A stretch of DNA of 17,351 nucleotides, taken from contig JBKCHH010000002.1 of the NCBI GenBank assembly GCA_046302855.1, forward strand, positions 1 to 17,351, written 5' to 3'. Each line of letters opens with the position of its first letter. Position 1 is the first letter of the stretch. The stretch is from JBKCHH01 sp046302855 (lineage in GTDB: Bacteria; Pseudomonadota; Alphaproteobacteria; Rickettsiales; UBA8987). The position numbers and the translations under genes were made by a program. Shown one piece after another: positions 1 to 7,234 of the stretch. The notes under the pieces were generated by a model. It did no database searches, was not told the DNA's origin, and saw nothing but the letters and a program-made list of their open reading frames with translations.

Positions 1-178
1 GGAAAAACTCTTCGCCATACAAAGAAAATATATTGGCAATTTTTTCCTGCATATCATTTTCTATCAACACATCTAGGTCGTATAATGGGATTTTTAGCCT
101 TTGCGATAAGATTTTTGCAACCGAGCTTTTCCCACAACCCATTATTCCAACCAGAACTATTATCTTATTATCTTGCAT
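1..178 (-). CDS. aroK: Shikimate kinase, N-terminal part (runs off left edge)
   Basis: Reading the complement from an ATG at 178 gives 59 codons with no stop before the window edge. The protein begins MQDNKIIVLVGIMGCGKSS. Residues 11-18 form a P-loop (GIMGCGKS), and YDLDVLIE around 33-40 supplies the acidic residues that bind shikimate and magnesium in this family. Shikimate kinase phosphorylates shikimate with ATP on the way to chorismate and aromatic compounds, in the cytoplasm. A second in-frame ATG lies directly upstream at 181, and neither has a clear Shine-Dalgarno site. aroE, the preceding pathway step, is at the other end of the window, so the pathway is probably real but scattered. 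Only the first third of the protein is visible. Another small P-loop kinase such as gluconate kinase is possible but fits the DLD motif less well. Confidence 0.85.
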   Translation of the reverse strand, partial: MQDNKIIVLVGIMGCGKSSVAKILSQRLKIPLYDLDVLIENDMQEKIANIFSLYGEEFF

Positions 179-210
179 CATTGGGGAACCATAGCTTGTT
201 TTTTATTTTT

Positions 211-239
211 TTGTTAGTATCATTTATTGTGAGTATTTA
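211..239 (+). promoter_or_regulatory. Weak putative promoter for the SPOR-protein gene
   Basis: TTGTTA (211-216) and TATTTA (234-239) are 17 bases apart in the 100-base gap between divergent aroK and the SPOR gene. They match the sigma70 consensus only partly, and such matches are common in AT-rich DNA. A 9-bp direct repeat TAGGTAATT (255-263 and 267-275) lies just downstream and contains the presumed ribosome binding site. Confidence 0.25.
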
Positions 240-278
240 TCCAAGTAAAAAAAATAGGTAATTAATTAGGTAATTTAA

Positions 279-1334
279 TTGGCGAAAACATCTTCCATAG
301 TGAATAAGTTAATTATTCTTTTTGTATTAGTTTTGGCACTGCTTGGGCTAGTTACCCTTGGTTGGTTTGCTTATAAGGAGGAGGCTGAGCAAAAATCACA
401 AGCCATCCCCGTAATTCAAGCCAGTGAAAGTCCCATAAAAATAAAGCCCATTAATGAAGAAACCGCCGAATCACAAGATAAGAAAATCTATAATATTATA
501 GATAGTACCGAAAAAACAAATGCTTCCACCAAGCCAATTTCCACCATTCAAAAAAGCGATAATACCAAATCTATAGAAAAATACTTAGCAGAAAAAGAAA
601 ATATTGAAAAACAGCCAAAAGCAGAGCCAACACAGGCTATAGAGCCTCTTATCATTAGCAATAGGCCTCCAGTAGTGCAAAATACCATTGAGCCAAAAAC
701 CTCAGAAGAAGTTGCTAATTTAGAGGTGCAGAAAAAAGAGGTTGAAGTTCAAGTTAATAACATAAAAAAATCGCTTAACTCAATTTCTTCTAACAGTAAA
801 AATAATGAATCTTATAAGGTTAGTTTAGAAAAGCCAAAGGTGGCAGAGTCACAAAAAGAGGGGTATTCCTATAATACAATAGCAGATAAGCACAAAAATA
901 GAGGCAATTACAAGCTACAAAAGCCAAATAGTATTGCCGAGGATGGAAAAATTGCTCCTGCTAATGTGGCGTTAAAAGATGCCCCAAAAAAACCAGAAGT
1001 AAAGAAAGAGGAAAAGAAAGTTAGCCAAGAAAAATCTTCACAAGAAAAGGCTCCCCAAATAAAGGTTCTTTCTAAGCCTCAGTCAAAAACAGGGGTTTTT
1101 GTGCAACTAGGTTCGTTTAGAAGTGCAGATTTAGCTCACTTAAGCTGGAATAAAATAAAAAGTAGAGTGCCAGAAATTATTGGTAAAAAGCAAGATTTAA
1201 TCGAAAAGGCAGAAATAGCCAATAAGGGCATTTTCTATCGCTTAAAAACAGGGCCTTTTGCTTCCCGCAAAGAGGGGCTAGACTTTTGCTTGAAGCTAAT
1301 ACGACTAAATCAAAGCTGTATAGTGTTGAAGTGA
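279..1334 (+). CDS. SPOR-domain inner-membrane protein
   Basis: This 351-residue protein has a short cytoplasmic start, one membrane segment at about residues 9-31, a long charged linker rich in Lys, Glu, Ser and Pro (about 35-268), and a C-terminal SPOR domain (271-351). SPOR domains bind denuded glycan strands at the septum, so proteins of this layout (FtsN, DedD and similar) act in the periplasm in cell division or envelope remodelling. The domain shows the typical opening FVQLGSF and the later YRLKTGPF. The start is TTG at 279, preceded by TAGG with 8 bases spacing; the frame has a stop immediately upstream. The next candidate is GTG at 300, which would shorten only the cytoplasmic tip. 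The linker is low complexity, so homology should be sought with the SPOR domain alone. Whether this is the FtsN equivalent cannot be decided from sequence. Confidence 0.85.
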   Translation: MAKTSSIVNKLIILFVLVLALLGLVTLGWFAYKEEAEQKSQAIPVIQASESPIKIKPINEETAESQDKKIYNIIDSTEKTNASTKPISTIQKSDNTKSIEKYLAEKENIEKQPKAEPTQAIEPLIISNRPPVVQNTIEPKTSEEVANLEVQKKEVEVQVNNIKKSLNSISSNSKNNESYKVSLEKPKVAESQKEGYSYNTIADKHKNRGNYKLQKPNSIAEDGKIAPANVALKDAPKKPEVKKEEKKVSQEKSSQEKAPQIKVLSKPQSKTGVFVQLGSFRSADLAHLSWNKIKSRVPEIIGKKQDLIEKAEIANKGIFYRLKTGPFASRKEGLDFCLKLIRLNQSCIVLK

Positions 1335-1391
1335 AATGAACCTTTGAAGGTATAGACTACTTTTTTAAAACACATTTAACTTTTAATAAGA

Positions 1392-2597
1392 ATGCAAAAT
1401 TTATTTTATAGCAAACCTTTAGATGAACTTTTTCAAAATAAAAAAAAAGATATAACAAATTATATAAATGAAAAAATATCATCAGATAAATTCCTGAATA
1501 GCACTGATGATCAACTGTTTGACCATATTTTTTCACATTATAAAATAAATCCTTTAGAAATTAATGAAAAAGGTATAACCAGAGATGACCCAGAAGAAAC
1601 CCAGATTGACGGTGTCAGGGTGGACTACGGAATGTTTAATAAAGTTCGTTATACAAAAATAAGATTTCATATACCATATGAAGGAGATAATAAACTATGG
1701 GAACTAAAACCAAGTAATTACTCAACTACATTTCCAAGAGGTGAAGTAAGAAAAGATGAAATTATTATCGAAATTTTACTACCCAATTCTACATCATCTA
1801 AAGAGCAATTTAAAAACGAATTAGACAACAATATAAACAGCATAAGATCTCATATTGAAAAACAAAATACTGATATAACAGATTTCAATAACAGCCTTCG
1901 TAATTTAATTAACTCAGAAATTTTTGAGAGGCGGGAGAGGTTAAAAAAACATTCTGATTTAGTATCGTCTTTTAATATACCACTTCATAAAAAAGAGGGA
2001 GCTCCAGATATAACCATTAAAAAAAGAGTCATCCCACAACTGTCAGAAGTTTCAAAAGATAAATTTAAGCCAGAGCCAGTAATTACAAAAGACAATTATG
2101 AGCAAATTTTGCATTATATTCGTCATATGTGCAGAACATGGGAGCAATCTCCTAGACCATATCATAAACTTAATGAGGAAGATATGCGTGATATCTTGCT
2201 TTCTGCACTTAATGGGCATTTTGAAGGTGGAGCATCTGCAGAAGCTTTTAGAAGAAGTGGTAAAACTGATATAAAAATAGAACAGGAAGACCGCTCTGCT
2301 TTTGTTGCAGAGTGTAAAATGTGGGCAGGGGAAAAAAGTCTAAATGATGCCTTAAAACAGTTGTTAAGGTATTTAACTTGGCGTGACTGCAAAACTTCTC
2401 TTATTATGTTCAATAAAAACACTTCTGTATTTTCCGAGATACAAAAAAAACTTGAAGAAAGTTTGGATAGAAGCCCTAATTTTGAAAGAAAAGAAAAAAT
2501 CAATCAAACTGGGGAATGGAGATATATTTTTAAATCATCCGATGACGAAAATAGAACAGTTATGGTTCATGTATTTTTATTTAATCTTTATACCTAA
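1392..2597 (+). CDS. Stand-alone PD-(D/E)XK nuclease-like protein
   Basis: This 401-residue soluble protein has no signal peptide. The first 200 residues are charged and partly helical and I recognise no family there. The C-terminal half carries the signature of a restriction-endonuclease-like fold: a helix with acidic residues (NEEDMRDILL, 261-270), then GKTDIKI with Asp293, then FVAECKMW with Glu307 and Lys309, then a helix with Gln323 and a TWRD segment. The D-x(n)-E-x-K spacing is the metal-binding active site of PD-(D/E)XK nucleases. Proteins with this C-terminal half (GKTDI...IAECK.W...Q.LGYLTWRD) occur as lone genes in many bacteria and are usually labelled hypothetical; I know of no assigned function. 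No methylase or helicase partner is adjacent. The A-rich coding sequence and accessory type suggest horizontal acquisition. A defence or DNA-repair role is inference. Its last 4 bases overlap the convergent gene on the other strand. Confidence 0.7.
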   Translation: MQNLFYSKPLDELFQNKKKDITNYINEKISSDKFLNSTDDQLFDHIFSHYKINPLEINEKGITRDDPEETQIDGVRVDYGMFNKVRYTKIRFHIPYEGDNKLWELKPSNYSTTFPRGEVRKDEIIIEILLPNSTSSKEQFKNELDNNINSIRSHIEKQNTDITDFNNSLRNLINSEIFERRERLKKHSDLVSSFNIPLHKKEGAPDITIKKRVIPQLSEVSKDKFKPEPVITKDNYEQILHYIRHMCRTWEQSPRPYHKLNEEDMRDILLSALNGHFEGGASAEAFRRSGKTDIKIEQEDRSAFVAECKMWAGEKSLNDALKQLLRYLTWRDCKTSLIMFNKNTSVFSEIQKKLEESLDRSPNFERKEKINQTGEWRYIFKSSDDENRTVMVHVFLFNLYT

Positions 2598-3067
2598 TTC
2601 ACACCCAACAAATCCATCTCTAATTGAGAATCGGTGTCGATAATTTCTAGCTTGTGGGCTTCAGATTCATTATTTTGTGAAACGGTTTTTAGATAGTTTA
2701 AATAGGCAATGCGTCCGGCCTTTTGTGGGGTAATGTTATCATTAATTTCCGCCATTTTTTCTAGCAGATACAAAAACACTATACTGGTTAGGTCTGAACT
2801 AAGCAGAGTCTTTTCAGAAATATTATTGATGGAATTAGATGAATCTATACAAAATACAGTTAAGTGGTTGCCATTAATAATCACGCCAGAATTTTTCTGC
2901 TCTTGATTTTGGCTCCCATTTAAAAGCATTTCTTTAAGTTGATTATTGCTTTGGTGCGGAGTTTCAGGATTTATAGCCTTTATAGGCGAAACCTTTATTT
3001 CTTTAGCTGAAATTTTTGTTTGGGAAATAACCTGTTGCTCCCCTTCTTGGGTAATATCTATACGCAT
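2594..3067 (-). CDS. Hypothetical protein, unrecognised
   Basis: This 157-residue protein starts at an ATG (3067) without a visible Shine-Dalgarno site. I do not recognise it. The first 60 residues are rich in Gln, Asn, Ser and Lys and are probably disordered. A short hydrophobic strand-like stretch follows (SGVIINGNHLTVFCID, about 60-75). A helical region with a hydrophobic face (SSDLTSIVFLYLLEKMAEI) and a TPQKAGRIAYLNYLK segment follow, and the end is acidic. There is no signal peptide or membrane span. It lies 114 bases downstream of the methyltransferase-like gene on the same strand and could be the third gene of the sodB transcript. Lineage-restricted protein is the fairest label. The window offers no functional clue. 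Confidence 0.55.
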   Translation of the reverse strand: MRIDITQEGEQQVISQTKISAKEIKVSPIKAINPETPHQSNNQLKEMLLNGSQNQEQKNSGVIINGNHLTVFCIDSSNSINNISEKTLLSSDLTSIVFLYLLEKMAEINDNITPQKAGRIAYLNYLKTVSQNNESEAHKLEIIDTDSQLEMDLLGVN

Positions 3068-3181
3068 AAGTATAAAAAATTAAAGTTGCTTTGGGGAAGC
3101 TAATACAAAATGGTTAATAAATAGTAAAATGTCAAGAACTGAAAAAAAGACCCCTGCCTAATTCTACTTCTTTGAAATGAA

Positions 3182-3949
3182 TTAATCCTTCCAGCCAATT
3201 AAGGTGATGATTTCAAAACTGGCTAAAATGCCACCATCTGCGTAAAAGCTATTTTCATAAGCCAAATTTACCTCTTTAAAAAACCGCTTATTTAAGGAAT
3301 TTTTTGGTTTTGATAGCAAAACATTGCCAAGCCCTTGGCTACGAAGGGCTGAAACTAAATCATAGACATCTTTATATGAAACCTTTATTTCTTCCCCAAA
3401 AGATAGGGGGGTAGAAAAATTTGCCCTTTGCAATAAAATGCCAGCGTTTTTTACATCAATTAAGGGCATAAACCTAGGGGAAATGCCACCTAGCAACCTA
3501 TTTTCCACATCAAAAAATACCTGTTTTAGCTCCTTTAAACTGCTTCCGCCAACAAAACTAGCTAGAAAAAGCCCGCCACTATTTAGTAGATTTTTGCTTT
3601 GGATTAAAAAACCCACCACATCATTTATAGAATGTAAAAGGTTTAGGCTTACTATTACATCTACCCTATCCGCCAATAGTGGAATGGTTTCCTTATCCAG
3701 TTTTTCTATTTTATGATTAATTATGTCTGGAAACCTTGCCTGTAGTTGCGGGGTGTCAAACAGCCAAAAGCCATTATAGCCAATTTCTAAACTTGAGGTG
3801 GGGTTTATTTTTACCTCTTCTAGCAAAATTTCTAGCAACCTATTTTGCATCTCTTGTAGGAGTAAGGGTGGCTCGCTAGCCTTTTGACTTCTTGCAATAA
3901 ACCGCTGATGTTTTAATTCTATTTGTTTTGAATCAAAAATAGCAACCAC
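3182..3949 (-). CDS. NDUFAF5-like methyltransferase-fold protein
   Basis: This 255-residue protein follows the layout of the alphaproteobacterial and mitochondrial NDUFAF5/BioC-like class I SAM-dependent methyltransferase group. It opens with IFDSKQIELKHQRFIARS, has the SLNLLHSINDV segment after strand 4, LLNSGGLFLASFVGGSSLKEL, then GGISPRFMPLIDVKNAGILLQRA and a C-terminal ITLIGWKD, all characteristic of NDUFAF5. Human NDUFAF5 hydroxylates an arginine of the complex I subunit NDUFS7, so assembly of NADH dehydrogenase is the likely context. The SAM-binding motif I, normally LDLGCGRGY, reads LEIGYNGFW here and lacks two of its glycines, so cofactor binding may be altered. The start is a GTG at 3949, 7 bases after the sodB stop, suggesting co-transcription with sodB. 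The family assignment is from recognised motifs; substrate and activity are inferred. Confidence 0.7.
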   Translation of the reverse strand: MVAIFDSKQIELKHQRFIARSQKASEPPLLLQEMQNRLLEILLEEVKINPTSSLEIGYNGFWLFDTPQLQARFPDIINHKIEKLDKETIPLLADRVDVIVSLNLLHSINDVVGFLIQSKNLLNSGGLFLASFVGGSSLKELKQVFFDVENRLLGGISPRFMPLIDVKNAGILLQRANFSTPLSFGEEIKVSYKDVYDLVSALRSQGLGNVLLSKPKNSLNKRFFKEVNLAYENSFYADGGILASFEIITLIGWKD

Positions 3950-3956
3950 TTAAAAC

Positions 3957-4571
3957 CTAACAGCCAAGTTCATCCGTTAAGTTTTTTAAGGCAAAATCCC
4001 AGTTTATTAGATGATTTAGCACATCATCCACATATTTAGCCCTTAGATTTTGATAATCTAAATAGTAGGCATGCTCCCAAACATCTATAGTAATTAAAGG
4101 ATATTTGTTTTTAGTTATTGGAGTTTCAGCATTTGGGGTTTTGATAATTTCTAGCTTGCAAGATTTTTTATCTAGCACCAACCAAGCCCAGCCACTAGCA
4201 AATTGAGTGAGGGCGGCATTTTTAAAATCTTCTAAGAATTTTTCAAAAGAGCCAAAATCTTCCTCTATTTTTTTAAGAAGTTGCCCCTTTGGCTTACCAC
4301 CACCCTTTGCCTTTAAAGATTCCCAGTAAAAGGTATGATTCCATACCTGTGCCGCATTATTAAAAATACCAGCTTTCGTAGAATCACCCGCTACTTCTAA
4401 GATAATTTCTTCCAAAGTTTTTTTGGCAAGGGGAGTATTTTCAACCAGCTTATTTAAGTTAGTAGCGTAAGTTTGGTGATGCTTTCCATAGTGAAAGCTA
4501 ATGGTTTTAGCCGAAATATATGGCTCTAAAGCATTGTCTTTGTAAGGCAGGGGGGGGAGGGTAAAGGGCAT
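3957..4571 (-). CDS. sodB: Superoxide dismutase, iron type
   Basis: This 204-residue protein is full length for the Fe/Mn superoxide dismutase family, which converts superoxide to oxygen and hydrogen peroxide. Metal ligands are visible as His27, His79 (in VWNHTFYW), Asp163 and His167 (in DVWEHAYY). Gln75 in AAQVWNH is at the position that marks the iron enzymes, where manganese enzymes carry Gly. The FASGWAWLV segment and the C-terminal LINWDFAL segment are also typical. There is no signal peptide, so it acts in the cytoplasm. The start is ATG 4571, and the NDUFAF5-like gene begins 7 bases after its stop. It is divergent from the phage-like island, with about 45 bases between the sodB start and the presumed start of that island. 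Cambialistic metal use cannot be excluded from sequence. Confidence 0.95.
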   Translation of the reverse strand: MPFTLPPLPYKDNALEPYISAKTISFHYGKHHQTYATNLNKLVENTPLAKKTLEEIILEVAGDSTKAGIFNNAAQVWNHTFYWESLKAKGGGKPKGQLLKKIEEDFGSFEKFLEDFKNAALTQFASGWAWLVLDKKSCKLEIIKTPNAETPITKNKYPLITIDVWEHAYYLDYQNLRAKYVDDVLNHLINWDFALKNLTDELGC

Positions 4572-4615
4572 ATTTTTTACATTTGTTTCTTGTAAAATAG
4601 GAGCTTTTAAAAATT

Positions 4616-4775
4616 ATGCAAGGGGTCTATATTGATGATAAAAATTCCCCCTTCCGCACATTTGCTTTTGTGGATAAAACTACAAAATGCAAGAAGAACT
4701 TTTAATAAAAATAAAGCTAGATTTTATCATCTGCGATATGAAGATGGCAACCTTAAGGTTGTTTACAAAGTATAG
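4616..4775 (+). pseudogene. Frameshifted 5' part of the phage-type lysozyme-like gene
   Basis: An ATG at 4616 follows AGGAG (4599-4603) by 12 bases and opens MQGVYIDDKNSPFRTFAFVDKTTK, ending at a stop at 4703-4705. In the next frame the codons 4686-4772 read NARRTFNKNKARFYHLRYEDGNLKVVYK before TAG at 4773-4775. The third frame takes over at about 4771 with YSENQPRVPAGNPDGGQWT, inside the intact gene that ends at 5343. The three pieces are protein-like and join across short A runs (4684-4687 and 4767-4769). They read as one ancestral N-terminus broken by two single-base shifts. Sequencing error, true decay or programmed shifting would look the same here. Confidence 0.45.
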
Positions 4776-5343
4776 CGAAAATCAGCCACGCGTTCCAGCA
4801 GGTAATCCAGATGGTGGGCAGTGGACCGATGGAGGGGGCGGTGGTGGAGGTGGCACATCTAAACCAAAGCCGCTAGCAAGATTTTCTGAAAATTCTAATA
4901 AACCAAAAGTTTTTGTTCACTCTAATAAAAAAGTTTCCATAGTTCGTGAGGATGGAATTATTGAAACAAGAATGAATGGGTCAAAATCTTGGCGTAATAA
5001 CAATCCAGGAAATATAAGGGCTGGAAAGGTAGCTAATAATTTAGGAGCGGTAGGAAATAACAACGGCTTTGCTGTTTTTCAAAACAAAAAAACTGGATCA
5101 AATGCAGTTTCAGCAATTTTAAAAAAGCCAGCCTATTCAAAATTAACCGTTGATGAGGCCGTAAGTAGATGGGCTCCGTCTGTTGAAAATGATGTTTCAT
5201 CAAATCAAAGAAACATAAGAAAAATTGGAAATTTTACTGGAAAAGAAAAGGTTGGCGAGTTATCACAAAATAAACTTGAGCAGTTAGTTAATGCAATTGA
5301 AAAAAATGAAGGTTGGGTTCAGGGAACTATTATTGAGGAATAG
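4687..5343 (+). CDS. Phage-type protein with lysozyme-like RNNNPGN domain
   Basis: The open frame encodes 218 residues. Residues 33-47 (QPRVPAGNPDGGQWT) match a linker seen in phage and prophage head or toxin-bearing proteins of alphaproteobacteria. A run of eight glycines follows at about 49-56. Residues 101-213 form a compact domain beginning SWRNNNPGNIR, with GAVGNNNGFAVF, a TGSNAV helix, LTVDEAVSRWAPSVEND and a C-terminal AIEKNEGW. This layout is known from phage virion and effector proteins and is regarded as lysozyme-like or peptidoglycan-directed; activity here is inferred. The first 29 codons before YSENQ are probably not authentic, since a better N-terminus lies in other frames upstream (4616-4775). 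If translation starts within this frame, ATGs at 4687, 4738 and 4744 are available, none with a clear ribosome binding site. The next gene overlaps its end, suggesting the two work as a pair. Confidence 0.6.
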   Translation: MQEELLIKIKLDFIICDMKMATLRLFTKYSENQPRVPAGNPDGGQWTDGGGGGGGGTSKPKPLARFSENSNKPKVFVHSNKKVSIVREDGIIETRMNGSKSWRNNNPGNIRAGKVANNLGAVGNNNGFAVFQNKKTGSNAVSAILKKPAYSKLTVDEAVSRWAPSVENDVSSNQRNIRKIGNFTGKEKVGELSQNKLEQLVNAIEKNEGWVQGTIIEE

Positions 5344-5863
5344 CCTGTGTTTTCTTTTTATTATATTTTTCACTCAAAGTGCTTTTGCCCTTTCAATTAA
5401 ACAAACAGTAAAAGATTTCAAAGTGGTTCCTTTAAACTATGGGGCAAATAATTTGAAAGTGGGGGACAAAAATTTTATAATCACTAAAGGGGCTTTTGAA
5501 AATGGTAATGCTTGGGGGGCAGATGTTTACTTTGTTTTGGTAAAACAAAAGGATAGCTTACAATTTGTTCGCCTAGAAAATATAGCAGACTTATCACAAT
5601 CTATTGCTATTAATAATACTCCCCATACGGGCGAAGATAGTGTTAAAAGTGTCTATTTTTTAACTTCAAAAAATGCCCTATATTTGCTGGTTGCTAAAAG
5701 ACCGTATAAGGCAGAAAAAGCAACAATTGTAACCTTTACTTTGCATCAAGTTATTTTAGATGCTGATTTTGATATTTTTTATTTTAAAGAACTAGCCCAA
5801 GAAAAATCATTAAAGGAGTATATAAGCATTGAAAAGGCAATAGTTCAAGAGCTGGGGCTTTAA
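5333..5863 (+). CDS. Exported protein coupled to the lysozyme-like gene
   Basis: From TTG at 5333 the protein has 176 residues and begins with a clear signal peptide (MRNSLCFLFIIFFTQSAFA, predicted cut after residue 19). This start has AGGGA at 5321-5325 with 7 bases spacing and overlaps the previous gene by 11 bases, the usual sign of translational coupling. ATGs at 5291 and 5306 would extend it by 14 or 9 residues with a poorer signal. The mature part looks beta-rich, with GANNLKVGDKNFII and FENGNAWGADVYFVL, which faintly resembles CarG-like periplasmic proteins (NFNAHGFDV pattern); this is weak. No enzymatic motif is visible. A secreted small protein stop-start coupled to a peptidoglycan-directed domain fits a periplasmic immunity protein, as an inference. 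It converges on waaA, with 6 bases between the two. Confidence 0.65.
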   Translation: MRNSLCFLFIIFFTQSAFALSIKQTVKDFKVVPLNYGANNLKVGDKNFIITKGAFENGNAWGADVYFVLVKQKDSLQFVRLENIADLSQSIAINNTPHTGEDSVKSVYFLTSKNALYLLVAKRPYKAEKATIVTFTLHQVILDADFDIFYFKELAQEKSLKEYISIEKAIVQELGL

Positions 5864-5869
5864 ATCCCC

Positions 5870-7162
5870 CTACAGCGGAATATTATCAACCCCTAGTTTT
5901 TTTTGTATTAGGGGAACTATTTTTTGCAGAATTTCTTTGCTACTGCCACTTTTATCTTGCGAAAAAGCAAACGAGGCGGAAATCATATTGCGAAGCGTTA
6001 CCTTATCAGTAAATAAATTGTGAATGGTTTTTATTAGCTCATTTTGGTTTTCCACTATTTTTACTGCCTTTCTTTGAAGCATGTCTTTATAAATTTCTTG
6101 GAAGTTTTCTACAAACTTGCCACTTATTATTGCTAGATTTAGCTTGGCTGGCTCTATGGGGTTATGCCCGCCAATGCCTTCCACTAAAGACCCCCCCACA
6201 AAGCAAATTTCAGATAGCCTAAAAAACAGCCCCAATTCACCCACGGTATTGGCTAAATAAACATCAGTATCATCATCGATGGATTTAGATTTGGTGCGAA
6301 CTTGATATTTTAGTTCCAGTTTTTCAATTTCCCGCTCAATTTCAGGCGTTCTTATGGGGTGCCTTGGGCAAATGATGGTAAGCAGGTTATGAAAATCTAG
6401 CTTTAACCTTTTGTGAGTTTCTAAAATAATTTTCTCCTCCCCCTTATGAGTGCTAACCGCCAAGAATACCTTTCTATTTCTAAGCAGATTTAGATAATTA
6501 CCAACCTCTATAGGGTTTGCCTGCAAAGGCACGGCATCAAACTTTAGGTTTTTGATAATGGCAATTTGTTGATTACTTAGGCTTTCTAGCTTTTCTTTAG
6601 CATCTAGAGATTGGGCTAAAATAATTGAAAAATGCGATAGTAAAAAATGGTAGAAACTTTTGTGCTTATAGGCCTTTATGTAAGATTTATCTGATAGTTT
6701 CGCATTCACCAACACCAATTCTGCCCCAGCTTTTTTGCTTTCTACTATTAGGTTTGGCCATATTTCTGATTCTACGAAAATAACAAAATCTGGCTTCCAA
6801 TATTTTAAGAATCTGCGAACAAAGGATTTTTTATCAATTGGAACAAACTGGTGGATAATTTTTGGGTCAAGCCTTTCCTTTAACACCTTGGCGGAATTAA
6901 TAGTGCCAGAGGTAAATAAAAAATTGGTTTTGGGAAAGGTGTGCTTTAGCTTATCCACCAAAATTAGCAAGGTAATGGCTTCCCCTAAACTAGCGGCGTG
7001 CAGCCAAATTAATTTCCCTTCCTTTCTTTTTACACTTGCCCTGCCGAAGCGTTCGCCCAAGCGTTTAAAATCTTCCTTTCCCTTTAACACCCTAATTAAT
7101 ATGTAGATATATAAAAATGGGGTAAGGAGGGTAAAAGCTAGGTTATAAAGTTTGTAATACAC
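5870..7162 (-). CDS. waaA: Kdo transferase (lipid IVA)
   Basis: This 430-residue protein matches the length of GT30 Kdo transferases, which add Kdo from CMP-Kdo to lipid IVA at the inner face of the cytoplasmic membrane. The N-terminal hydrophobic segment at about residues 6-26 is the usual membrane anchor. IWLHAASLGEA at 52-62 contains the catalytic-base Glu61. The FVESEIWPNL segment and the C-terminal FVGGSLVEGIGGHNPIEPA segment are hallmark motifs of the nucleotide-sugar half. The start is GTG 7162, which preserves the anchor, though no good ribosome binding site is seen. Together with kdsA at 7907 it shows that the organism makes Kdo-containing LPS or at least Kdo-lipid A. It diverges from fur across 72 AT-rich bases. 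Mono- versus bifunctionality cannot be read from sequence. Confidence 0.95.
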   Translation of the reverse strand: MYYKLYNLAFTLLTPFLYIYILIRVLKGKEDFKRLGERFGRASVKRKEGKLIWLHAASLGEAITLLILVDKLKHTFPKTNFLFTSGTINSAKVLKERLDPKIIHQFVPIDKKSFVRRFLKYWKPDFVIFVESEIWPNLIVESKKAGAELVLVNAKLSDKSYIKAYKHKSFYHFLLSHFSIILAQSLDAKEKLESLSNQQIAIIKNLKFDAVPLQANPIEVGNYLNLLRNRKVFLAVSTHKGEEKIILETHKRLKLDFHNLLTIICPRHPIRTPEIEREIEKLELKYQVRTKSKSIDDDTDVYLANTVGELGLFFRLSEICFVGGSLVEGIGGHNPIEPAKLNLAIISGKFVENFQEIYKDMLQRKAVKIVENQNELIKTIHNLFTDKVTLRNMISASFAFSQDKSGSSKEILQKIVPLIQKKLGVDNIPL

Positions 7163-7234
7163 AGGTTTATTATAGATTTGATTGTAAATTAAAAAATATT
7201 ATCTAAATTTTTATTATCTAGTATAACTAATTGT

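Noticed and set aside
1335..1391. ACCTTTGAAGGT hairpin followed by T run as terminator after the SPOR gene
   Set aside because: The stem is five pairs with a two-base loop, and the T run is 9 bases away, so a real terminator is not supported.
5850..5880. GGGG...CCCC hairpin between convergent exported-protein gene and waaA
   Set aside because: A four-pair stem around the stop codon without a T run is too weak to call a terminator.
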